From Verrucomicrobiota bacterium (GTDB lineage Bacteria; Verrucomicrobiota; Verrucomicrobiia; Opitutales; UBA953), in the NCBI GenBank assembly GCA_004293385.1, contig RDYO01000104.1:1-8022 (forward strand): a stretch of DNA of 8,022 nt, written 5' to 3'. Shown piece after piece: positions 1 to 6,152 of this stretch. The notes below the pieces were generated by a model. That model ran no database searches and was not told the DNA's origin. It saw only the letters and a program-made list of their open reading frames with translations. The translations under genes were made by a program, and so were the position numbers. Within the stretch, counting starts at the first letter, position 1, and every line of letters starts with the position of its first letter.

Positions 1-1333
1 GCACGGCGAGCCGGGCCTTGGAGGCTTCGTCCTTCTCGTTCTTCAAGGCAGATTCCTCGACCTCGAGCTGGAGCACGCGGCGATTGAGCGCGTCGAGCTC
101 CTGGGGCACGCTGTCGATCTCGGTGCGGATCTGCGCGCAGGCCTCGTCGATGAGGTCGATGGCCTTGTCCGGCAGGAAGCGCGCGGTGATGTAGCGGTCG
201 GACAGCGTGGCCGCCTCGACGAGAGCGGCGTCCTCGATGCGCACGCCGTGGTGGACCTCGAAGCGTTCCTTGAGGCCACGGAGGATCGAGACCGTATCGG
301 GCACGCTGGGGGGCTCGACCAGGACCTGCTGGAAACGACGCTCGAGCGCGGGGTCCTTCTCCACGTGCTCGCGGAATTCCTTGAGCGTCGTGGCGCCGAT
401 GCAGTGCAGCTCGCCGCGGGCCAGCATCGGCTTGAGGAGATTGGCGGCGTCCATCGCGCCGTCGGCCTTGCCGGCCCCGACGAGCGTGTGCATCTCGTCG
501 ATGAAGAGCAGGATGCCGCCCTCGGCGGACTTCACCTCGTTGAGCACGGCCTTGAGGCGTTCTTCGAACTCGCCGCGGTACTTCGCGCCGGCGATGAGCG
601 AGCCCATGTCCAGGGAGAACACCGTCTTGTCGCGGAGGCTCTCCGGGACGTCGCCGTTGACGATCCGCTGGGCGAGGCCTTCGACGACGGCGGTCTTGCC
701 GACGCCGGGCTCGCCGATGAGCACGGGGTTGTTCTTGGTGCGGCGGGAAAGGATGCGGATGACCCGGCGGATCTCTTCGTCGCGGCCGATGACGGGATCC
801 ATCTTGCCCGTGCGGGCGCGGGCGGTGAGATCCTGGCCGTACTTGGAAAGGGCTTCGTAGGTGGCCTCAGGGTTGGCCGAGGTCACGCGCTGGGAACCGC
901 GCACGGCCTGGAGCGCGGCGAGGATCGCCTTGCGGTCGAACCCGACCGCGGCGAAGGACGGACGGAGCGAAGGCGTCTCGGCAAGCGCGAGCAGCACGTG
1001 TTCGGCCGACACGAAATCGTCCTTCATCGTCTCGGCTTCGTCCTTGGCCTTGAGCAAGAGCGCGTGGGTCTCCGAAGAAAGCCCGGGCTGGCCCGCGGCC
1101 TGCGCGAGCTTGGGCAGGCGGGCGAGCTGGCCGGCGACGGCCGTGGCGAGGGCGGCCTCATCCTTGCCCGCGCGACGGAAGAGCGAGGAAGTCACGCCGC
1201 CTTCCTGCGTGAGCAGTCCGTGGAGCAGGTGCGCGGGTTCGAGCGCCGGATTGCGACGCTGCATCGCCTCGCTCTGCGCCTGCTGGAGGGCTTCGGAGGT
1301 CTTTTCGGTCAGGTTGCCGTAAGGAGTAGACAT
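1..1333 (-). CDS. clpB: ClpB protein disaggregase, N-terminal 444 residues (3' end outside window)
   Basis: AAA+ chaperone of the Hsp100 family. It works as a hexamer in the cytoplasm with DnaK/DnaJ/GrpE, pulling proteins out of aggregates by threading. The minus strand is open from ATG at 1333 to the left edge with no stop. Residues ~1-148 are the double Clp-N domain. Residues ~160-400 are the first nucleotide-binding domain, with Walker A GEPGVGKT (207-214), Walker B ILLFIDE (274-280), GATT near sensor 1 (313-316) and the ALERRFQ arginine region (329-335). Around 401-444 the coiled-coil middle domain begins and is cut by the window edge. The LPDKAIDLIDEA stretch (388-399) and the middle-domain start distinguish it from ClpA. 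The start matches the usual ClpB N-terminus, though no Shine-Dalgarno sequence precedes it. Transcribed divergently from the SirB1-like gene. I saw no CIRCE operator or clear sigma-32 promoter upstream. The second ATPase domain is assumed, not seen. Confidence 0.97.
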   Translation of the reverse strand, partial: MSTPYGNLTEKTSEALQQAQSEAMQRRNPALEPAHLLHGLLTQEGGVTSSLFRRAGKDEAALATAVAGQLARLPKLAQAAGQPGLSSETHALLLKAKDEAETMKDDFVSAEHVLLALAETPSLRPSFAAVGFDRKAILAALQAVRGSQRVTSANPEATYEALSKYGQDLTARARTGKMDPVIGRDEEIRRVIRILSRRTKNNPVLIGEPGVGKTAVVEGLAQRIVNGDVPESLRDKTVFSLDMGSLIAGAKYRGEFEERLKAVLNEVKSAEGGILLFIDEMHTLVGAGKADGAMDAANLLKPMLARGELHCIGATTLKEFREHVEKDPALERRFQQVLVEPPSVPDTVSILRGLKERFEVHHGVRIEDAALVEAATLSDRYITARFLPDKAIDLIDEACAQIRTEIDSVPQELDALNRRVLQLEVEESALKNEKDEASKARLAV

Positions 1334-1415
1334 GCCATCGGATATGCACCGTCCGTTCCAAACCGGCGGCGCGACTAAAGGGCGTAAAAGGGCCCGTACC
1401 GAGGATCCGGAGAGA

Positions 1416-1464
1416 CAGCCGAGCGACAATGCGTCCCCAGGGGCGACGAGTTGTCGCTGGGCTG
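1416..1464. repeat. 49-bp imperfect palindrome in the clpB divergent intergenic region
   Basis: Dyad centred on base 1440. Reading inward, paired blocks are CAGCC/GGCTG (1416-1420 with 1460-1464), AGCGACAA/TTGTCGCT (1422-1429 with 1451-1458), CGTC/GACG (1432-1435 with 1445-1448) and CC/GG (1437-1438 with 1442-1443). In total 19 of 24 base pairs match. In plus-strand RNA, U1430-G1450 can add a wobble pair. No T-run follows on either strand, so it does not look like an intrinsic terminator. It lies 83 bp upstream of the clpB start and 86 bp upstream of the SirB1-like gene. It could be an operator for divergent control, an RNA structure in a 5' leader, or a dispersed repeat. Its function is unknown. 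Confidence 0.75.
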
Positions 1465-1549
1465 ACGCGGGGTTCGTCAACCGAGAAAAGACCTCGGCGG
1501 GCGGACTCCCTTGTTGCCCAAAGCATCGAGCCGAAGGTAGAAAACCGCC

Positions 1550-2395
1550 ATGACGCACGACGCGGAGCTGGCGACCTTGGAGCGCCTCCTCGACGACCCT
1601 TCACCGGTCGTCCGCCAAGCCGTGCTCGCCAAGCTGAAGGCGGCGGGCCTGCCGGGCGTGCTCTGGCTGGAAGGCCTGACCAAGGACGAGAGCCTGGCCG
1701 CCCACGCCCGCCTGCTGCTCACCGACCTCCGCACCCCGGAAGCCGCCGCCCACTCCTTCCTCGCGCACATCCGGGACGCGCATTGCGACCTCGAAGAAGC
1801 TTGCCTCCTGCTCGAACGTGCCACCGACCCCTCGCTGGCGGACGACGCCTACTCCGCCGAACTTGACCGGTTGGCCGAACGGACCCGCGAGCTCATCGCC
1901 GAGCCGCTCGACGTCCGCGGGAAGTGCCGCCTGCTTTGCCGCGTAATCTTCGGCGAAGAAGGCTACCGCGGCGCCCAGGAAAGCTTCGCCATCCCGGCCT
2001 CCTCCCTGCTCTCCCGGGTGATCCGCAGCCGTCGCGGCATCCCGATCTCGCTCTGCCTGATCTTCCTGCTCGTCGCCCGCCGTCTTGGACTGCCCGTCGA
2101 ACCGGTCGGCCTCCCCGGCCGCTTCATGGTCGGAATCTTCCGCGGACGCGAACCGCTCTATCTGGACTGCTACGAAGGCGGCGCCTTCCGCACCCGCGCG
2201 GAAGTGCAGCTCCTGCTCCTCGACAATCAGCTGCCCGCCGACGAGGCGTTCCTCCGGCCCGTGACCACCCACCAGACGCTCGCGCGCTGCTGCCGCAACC
2301 TCGTCTCGCAGTTCGAAGCACAAGGCGACGACCGCAGCAGCCGCCTCTTCCTCACCTTCGTCCACGCCCTGGAACAGACCGATGAGCGCGCCTGA
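1550..2395 (+). CDS. SirB1-type transglutaminase-like protein with N-terminal HEAT-like segment
   Basis: 281 aa, cytoplasmic (no signal peptide or membrane segment). Residues ~5-60 look like HEAT-type helices (DDPSPVVRQAVLAKL at 15-29). Residues ~80-215 match the SirB1 / transglutaminase-core-2 family: the LEEACLLLER helix (81-90), GEEGYRG (135-141), RRGIPISLCL (161-170), VARRLGLPVE (175-184), GLPGRFMVG (187-195) and LDCYEGG (205-211). The biochemical role of this family is not established. Members usually have GLPGHFLV and a DPFNGG-like strand. Here Arg191 replaces the usual His and Cys-Tyr-Glu replaces Pro-Phe-Asn, so classical transglutaminase or protease activity is doubtful. ATG 1550 was chosen because the HEAT-like helix begins directly after it; only a weak AAGG (1534-1537) precedes it. 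Its end overlaps aroE by 14 nt, so translational coupling is likely. First gene of the SirB1-aroE-prepilin peptidase operon. Confidence 0.85.
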   Translation: MTHDAELATLERLLDDPSPVVRQAVLAKLKAAGLPGVLWLEGLTKDESLAAHARLLLTDLRTPEAAAHSFLAHIRDAHCDLEEACLLLERATDPSLADDAYSAELDRLAERTRELIAEPLDVRGKCRLLCRVIFGEEGYRGAQESFAIPASSLLSRVIRSRRGIPISLCLIFLLVARRLGLPVEPVGLPGRFMVGIFRGREPLYLDCYEGGAFRTRAEVQLLLLDNQLPADEAFLRPVTTHQTLARCCRNLVSQFEAQGDDRSSRLFLTFVHALEQTDERA

Positions 2396-3269
2396 CACCC
2401 TCACGCTGGCCGCCCTGCGGACGGCCACCTTCGCGCCCGGCCAGCTCGGCGTGCTCGGCGACCCGATCGCCCACTCGCTCAGCCCGGCGATGCACAACGC
2501 CGCGCTGGCGATGCTGCTCCCGACGCACCCGCGCCTCGCGGGCGTGCGTTACCATCGCCTGCACATCACCGCCGAGGAACTGCCGGAAGCGCTGACGCTC
2601 CTGCACGCCCAAGGCTTCGCCGGCGTGAACCTCACCGTCCCGCACAAGATCCAGGCGCTGACGCTCGTCGCGACGCTCTCGCCCGAGGCCCGACGCGCCG
2701 AATCGGTGAACACGCTCGTGCGCACGCCGACCGGCTGGGCCGGCCACACCACGGACGGCCAAGGCTTCATGGAAGCGCTGCGCGAACGCACCGGCGGCAC
2801 GACCCAAGGCCGACCGGTGATCCTGCTCGGCTCCGGTGGCGCCGCCCGCGCCGTCGCCGCCGCCTGCCTCGACGATGGCTGCGCTTCGCTCAGCCTCCAC
2901 AATCGCGACGTCGCCAAGGCGGCCGACCTGGCCGCCACGCTCGCCGACCCGCGCGTGCGGGCCGCGGGGCTCGCGGAGATCAAGGCCGCGCCCGACGCGG
3001 TGATCGTCAACTGCACGACGCTCGGCCTCAAGCCGACCGACGCCTCCCCGTTTCCGGCCGAGCTCCTCGCCGTCGGCCAGTTCGTCTTCGATACGACCTA
3101 CGGCGCCGCCCCCTCCCGCCTGCTCCAGGATGCCCGTGAACGCGGGGTCGCCGGCTGCGACGGACGTTCGATGCTCCGCTGGCAGGGAGCGCTCGCCTTC
3201 CGACGCTGGAACGGCATGCTGCCGCCTGACGCCCCGATGCGCGCCGCGCTCGGTGAATCCGCCCTCTGA
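2382..3269 (+). CDS. aroE: Shikimate dehydrogenase (NADP+)
   Basis: Reduces 3-dehydroshikimate to shikimate, the fourth step of the chorismate (aromatic amino acid) pathway, in the cytoplasm. 295 aa, slightly longer than the usual ~270-290. The substrate domain shows GDPIAHSLSP (26-35; Ser32 and Ser34 bind the shikimate carboxylate), NLTVPHK with catalytic Lys89, Asn110, and TTDGQG with catalytic Asp125. The nucleotide domain has GSGGAARA (150-157) and HNRDVAKA (173-180), whose Arg fits NADP preference. Then come NCTTLGL (210-216), DTTYGAAPSRLL (237-248) and MLRWQGALAF with Gln268. The first ~20 residues are an extra N-terminal segment before the first strand; ATG 2382 is taken because it overlaps the upstream gene by 14 nt, typical of coupled genes. 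A downstream start cannot be excluded. The prepilin peptidase gene follows after 2 nt. All key residues are present, so it should be active. Confidence 0.97.
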   Translation: MSAPDTLTLAALRTATFAPGQLGVLGDPIAHSLSPAMHNAALAMLLPTHPRLAGVRYHRLHITAEELPEALTLLHAQGFAGVNLTVPHKIQALTLVATLSPEARRAESVNTLVRTPTGWAGHTTDGQGFMEALRERTGGTTQGRPVILLGSGGAARAVAAACLDDGCASLSLHNRDVAKAADLAATLADPRVRAAGLAEIKAAPDAVIVNCTTLGLKPTDASPFPAELLAVGQFVFDTTYGAAPSRLLQDARERGVAGCDGRSMLRWQGALAFRRWNGMLPPDAPMRAALGESAL

Positions 3270-3271
3270 CC

Positions 3272-4129
3272 ATGACGCTCGCCGACCTCCGGAACTTCGC
3301 CCAGCTGCATCCCGGGTTCGCCGCGCTGACCGCCGGCGCCTTCGGCGCCTGCGTCGGCAGTTTCCTCAACGTCTGCATCCATCGTCTGCCCAAGGGCGAA
3401 TCGATCGTCACCCCGGGCTCGCATTGCGCCTGCGGTCAGCCGATCCCTTTCTGGTATAACATCCCGCTCTTCGGCTGGCTCACCCTCCGCGGTCGCGCGA
3501 AGTGCTGCGGAGCGGGCATCTCGGTCCGTTATCCGCTCGTCGAACTGATCACCGCCCTGCTCTTCGTCGCCGCATGGTCCTTCCTGCCGCCGGGCAAGGC
3601 CGCCGTCGCCTGCGTCTTCCTTCCTTTGCTCGTCGTCCTCTCGGGTTGCGACCTCGATGACATGACGGTGCCCGACGCTCCGAACTTCGCCCTAGTCGGC
3701 ACCGGCCTGGTCGCCGCCATGCTCGTGCCCTCGATCCACGGCGAGACCGCCCACGCCATCGAGGCCGTGAACCGTTTCCGGGCGCTGATGGACGCCTTGC
3801 TGGGAGTCGCCGCCGGCACCGCCCTGGTCTGGTGGATCCGGACGATCGGGACCGTCCTGGCCGGCCGCGAGGCCATGGGCGAGGCCGACATCATCCTTTG
3901 CGCCGGCGTCGGGGCCTTCTGCGGCTGGCAAGGGGCGGTTTTCTGCCTTTTCGGGGGGTCTGTCGTCGGGGTCATCACCGTCCTGCCGGGACTCATCCAA
4001 ACCAAATTAAAGGGGGAAGAATACGCCGGAGTCGTGCCTTTCGTGCCCAGCATGGCCGTGGCCGGGGCGATCTGGTTCTTCCGCGGCCCCGAGCTGGTCA
4101 CCCTCTGGCGTAACTGGGCCGCATCGTGA
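3272..4129 (+). CDS. pilD: Type IV prepilin leader peptidase / N-methyltransferase (A24 family)
   Basis: Inner-membrane aspartyl protease that cleaves the short leader of type IV pilins and type II secretion pseudopilins and usually methylates the new N-terminus. 285 aa, normal length, with several hydrophobic segments (e.g. ~16-36, 92-105, 112-126, 139-152, 222-240, 258-270). The family motifs are VGSFLNVCIHRLP (28-40), NIPLFGWLTLRGR (63-75), RYPLVE (86-91), the first aspartate region DLDDMTVPD (127-135), GEAD (203-206, where GxGD is usual) and VPFVPSMAVAG (255-265). The cytoplasmic metal-binding loop normally has two CxxC pairs. Here it reads CAC (52-54) and CC (78-79), so four cysteines remain with altered spacing. 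The protease signature fits clearly; methylase activity is less certain. It starts 2 nt after aroE, so it is almost certainly co-transcribed. No pilin or assembly gene is in the window. Either pilD or gspO would be a valid name. Confidence 0.93.
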   Translation: MTLADLRNFAQLHPGFAALTAGAFGACVGSFLNVCIHRLPKGESIVTPGSHCACGQPIPFWYNIPLFGWLTLRGRAKCCGAGISVRYPLVELITALLFVAAWSFLPPGKAAVACVFLPLLVVLSGCDLDDMTVPDAPNFALVGTGLVAAMLVPSIHGETAHAIEAVNRFRALMDALLGVAAGTALVWWIRTIGTVLAGREAMGEADIILCAGVGAFCGWQGAVFCLFGGSVVGVITVLPGLIQTKLKGEEYAGVVPFVPSMAVAGAIWFFRGPELVTLWRNWAAS

Positions 4130-4140
4130 ATGGTTCTGAC

Positions 4141-4169
4141 TTGTCAGCCCCCGACCCCCTGCCAATCAT
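4141..4169 (+). promoter_or_regulatory. Possible sigma-70-type promoter for the small lipoprotein gene
   Basis: TTGTCA (4141-4146, five of six matches to TTGACA) is followed after 17 bp by AATCAT (4164-4169, four of six matches to TATAAT). Transcription would start near 4176, leaving a leader of only ~10 nt before ATG 4186. The -35 box overlaps a short dyad, CTGAC-TT-GTCAG (4136-4147), which could be an operator. This was spotted by eye in a GC-rich genome, so it is only a candidate. Confidence 0.35.
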
Positions 4170-4185
4170 CCCAACTCACCCCATT

Positions 4186-4449
4186 ATGAAGCAGCTCGCC
4201 CTTGCTACCTTGATCGCTTCCGCCGCCATGGTCGGTTGCACGACGTACGACACCCCTTACCACGGAAAGAACGTCTCGCTTGAGCCCTCCCACAACTTCC
4301 TCGGTCTCGTGACCGTCGAATCCGGCTCCTACGCTCCTTCCGACAAGGCCACCGTCGGTGCCAACATGAGCGAGTTCTCCGGCCGTCGCGCCACCTCCGG
4401 CGACCGCATCACGCTCTTCTGGGGCGCGGTGACCCTGACCGACTACTAA
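4186..4449 (+). CDS. Small predicted lipoprotein of unknown function
   Basis: 87 aa. It begins with a short lipoprotein signal peptide: MKQ, a hydrophobic stretch LALATLIASAAMV (4-16), then Gly17-Cys18 as a lipobox-like cleavage site (MVGC). Signal peptidase II would leave a ~70-residue mature protein anchored by lipidated Cys18 in the periplasm or outer membrane. The mature part is polar, has no further cysteine and ends in a beta-looking GDRITLFWGAVTLTDY (72-87). I do not recognise the family. An in-frame GTG at 4126 would add 20 residues, but those would put a polar, proline-rich segment ahead of the signal peptide, so ATG 4186 is preferred. No Shine-Dalgarno sequence; the leader is pyrimidine-rich. 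A possible promoter lies directly upstream and a strong terminator downstream, so it is probably a single-gene transcript, with read-through from the aroE operon also possible. Confidence 0.8.
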   Translation: MKQLALATLIASAAMVGCTTYDTPYHGKNVSLEPSHNFLGLVTVESGSYAPSDKATVGANMSEFSGRRATSGDRITLFWGAVTLTDY

Positions 4450-4468
4450 GCCGGCAACTAGCCCTTGC

Positions 4469-4498
4469 AGAAGCCCCGGTTTCGGGGCTTCTTCGTTT
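4469..4498 (+). terminator. Intrinsic (rho-independent) terminator after the lipoprotein gene
   Basis: A perfect 10-bp stem, AGAAGCCCCG (4469-4478) with CGGGGCTTCT (4483-4492), has a GTTT loop and is followed by the T-rich tail TCGTTT (4493-4498). It begins 20 nt after the lipoprotein stop codon and ends 8 nt before the oleC start codon, so it separates the two transcription units. Confidence 0.9.
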
Positions 4499-4505
4499 AC
4501 AGGCC

Positions 4506-6152
4506 ATGAACGTCCCTGGAAGCAATGTCGCCCGCCATCTCCGGATCGCGGCTACCGAGCGTCCGGATGACCCGGCCACGAAATCACCGGTCCCAGTCCA
4601 TCCGACCGTCGAAGCCAGGCATGAAGTCCGCACCTTCCGTCAGCTCGACCAAGAGAGCGACACGGCCGCTACGCATCTCACCCAGGCCGGCATCACGGCG
4701 GGCACGCGGGTGCTCCTGGCGGTCCGCCCCGGGCACGACCTGATTGTCGGGATGTTCGCCCTGCTGAAACTCGGGGCCGTACCGGTCGCGATCGACCCCG
4801 GCATGGGTTGGTCCGCCTTCCTCGACTGCGTCCGTCGCTCCCGCCCGACGGCGCTCGTCGGCGTCCGCGCGGCCACCCTGCTCAGCCGCTTGCCCTTCAC
4901 GGCCTTCGGCACGCTCCGCACCCGCGTGACCGTCGGCGGCTACGCCTGGCGCCGAGCCCTCGCCACGACGCCGGCGGCGCCTCGTCCGCTGGCCGAGGTG
5001 ACCCCCGACACGCTCGCAGCAATCCTATTCACGTCCGGCTCCACCGGCGCCCCCAAGGGCGTCTGCTACACGCACGGGATGTTCGACGCGCAGATCGAAC
5101 TGGTTCGCGCCACCTACGATATCCGACCAGGCGAGACGGACATGGCGATGCTGCCGCTCTTCGCGCTCTTCAATCCGGCCCTCGGGACGACGACCGTCAC
5201 GCCACTGCTCGACCCCTCCAAGCCGCTCGCGGCCGACCCCGCCCCGCTCGTGGCGGCGCTCCGGGCGGAAAAGGTCACCTGCTCCTTCGGGTCGCCCGCC
5301 ATCTGGGGCAAAGTCGCCGACCATTGCGAAGCCCGCGGCCTGAAACTGCCCGACCTGCGCCGCTTGCTCATCGCCGGAGCCCCGGTCTCCGGCGAACTGC
5401 TCGCGAAACTCCGCGTGATCGCACCTCACTGCGTCACCCACACGCCCTATGGCGCGACGGAGTGCCTGCCGGTAACGACCATCGCGGCCGACGAGCTCCT
5501 GGGTGAAGCCCGCCAGCGGGCCCTCCGCGGTCACGGCACCAGCGTCGGCCGGCCGGTCAGCGGCGTCGAGATCCGCGTGATCCGCGAGACGGACGGCGCG
5601 ATCGGCACGCTGGGCGACGCGACCCCTTGCGCCCCGGGCGAAATCGGCGAGATCATCGCGACGGGTCCGAGCGTGACCCGCGAATACGACGGCCTGCCCG
5701 AAGCGACCCGCGCCGCGAAAATCGCCGACGGCGGCCGCGTCTGGCATCGCATGGGCGACCTGGGTTCGCTCGACGCGGAGGGACGCCTGTCCTTCTTCGG
5801 GAGACGCGTGGAAAAGGTACGCACCGCCGACGGCGACCTGCCGACGGAATCCGTCGAGCCCGCCTTCCGCCAGCACCCGCAGGTCTTCCGCTGCGCGCTG
5901 ATCGGGATCGGCGACGCCCCCTCGCAAGTCCCGGCGCTGGTCGTCGAGCCCCGCGCAGGACAATTCCCGGCGAACGAAGCCGCCCGCGAGCGCTTCATCG
6001 CCGAACTGCGCGACCTCGCCAAGATCAACCCGCAGGCCGCCCGCGTGCGACACATCGTCTTCCAACGCGCCCTGCCGGTCGACGTCCGTCACAACGCCAA
6101 GATCCACCGCCTCCAGCTCGCGAAAGAGTGGACCCAGCGCCTCGCCCGATGA
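4506..6152 (+). CDS. oleC: OleC-type beta-lactone synthetase (AMP-forming, ANL superfamily)
   Basis: In the olefin (Ole) pathway this enzyme uses ATP to convert a 2-alkyl-3-hydroxyalkanoic acid to a cis-beta-lactone. It belongs to the acyl-CoA synthetase superfamily but uses no CoA. 548 aa, matching known OleC proteins (~550). The N-terminus NVARHLRIAATERPDDPA (7-24) is typical, which supports ATG 4506. Further motifs are the P-loop FTSGSTGAPKG (175-185), YTHGMFDAQ (188-196), YGATE (315-319), the MGDLG hinge region (416-420), FFGRRVEKV (430-438) and the C-terminal NAKIHR (530-535) with the expected catalytic Lys532. Its strict pairing with oleD through a 4-nt ATGA overlap supports OleC over a generic fatty-acyl-CoA ligase. 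No Shine-Dalgarno sequence, and the start codon sits 8 nt behind a terminator. OleA and OleB are not present nearby. Confidence 0.9.
   Translation: MNVPGSNVARHLRIAATERPDDPATKSPVPVHPTVEARHEVRTFRQLDQESDTAATHLTQAGITAGTRVLLAVRPGHDLIVGMFALLKLGAVPVAIDPGMGWSAFLDCVRRSRPTALVGVRAATLLSRLPFTAFGTLRTRVTVGGYAWRRALATTPAAPRPLAEVTPDTLAAILFTSGSTGAPKGVCYTHGMFDAQIELVRATYDIRPGETDMAMLPLFALFNPALGTTTVTPLLDPSKPLAADPAPLVAALRAEKVTCSFGSPAIWGKVADHCEARGLKLPDLRRLLIAGAPVSGELLAKLRVIAPHCVTHTPYGATECLPVTTIAADELLGEARQRALRGHGTSVGRPVSGVEIRVIRETDGAIGTLGDATPCAPGEIGEIIATGPSVTREYDGLPEATRAAKIADGGRVWHRMGDLGSLDAEGRLSFFGRRVEKVRTADGDLPTESVEPAFRQHPQVFRCALIGIGDAPSQVPALVVEPRAGQFPANEAARERFIAELRDLAKINPQAARVRHIVFQRALPVDVRHNAKIHRLQLAKEWTQRLAR

Noticed and set aside
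248..1378. 376-codon plus-strand ORF opposite clpB
   Set aside because: Antisense shadow: the minus strand encodes unmistakable ClpB motifs over the same span, and the plus-strand protein has no recognisable domain. High GC gives long open antisense frames.
1511..1545. Promoter for the SirB1-like gene (TTGTTG with a -10 near 1534-1543)
   Set aside because: No -10-like hexamer at 16-18 bp spacing; the best AT-rich stretch is too far away.
1334..1549. CIRCE operator or sigma-32 promoter for clpB
   Set aside because: No TTAGCACTC-N9-GAGTGCTAA, and no CTTGAA/CCCCAT pair at suitable spacing. A TTGACG on the minus strand (1480-1475) has no acceptable -10 partner.
1601..2497. 298-codon minus-strand ORF opposite the SirB1-like gene and aroE
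   Set aside because: Spans a gene junction on the opposite strand and shows no domain, so it is a GC-driven shadow.
4126..4185. GTG start for the lipoprotein, adding 20 residues
   Set aside because: It would place a proline-rich polar stretch ahead of a well-formed lipoprotein signal peptide starting at ATG 4186.
5627..6148. N-terminal extension of oleD by 174 codons
   Set aside because: The extension is an Arg/Pro-rich read of oleC in another frame; oleD homology starts at ATG 6149, with the ATGA overlap.
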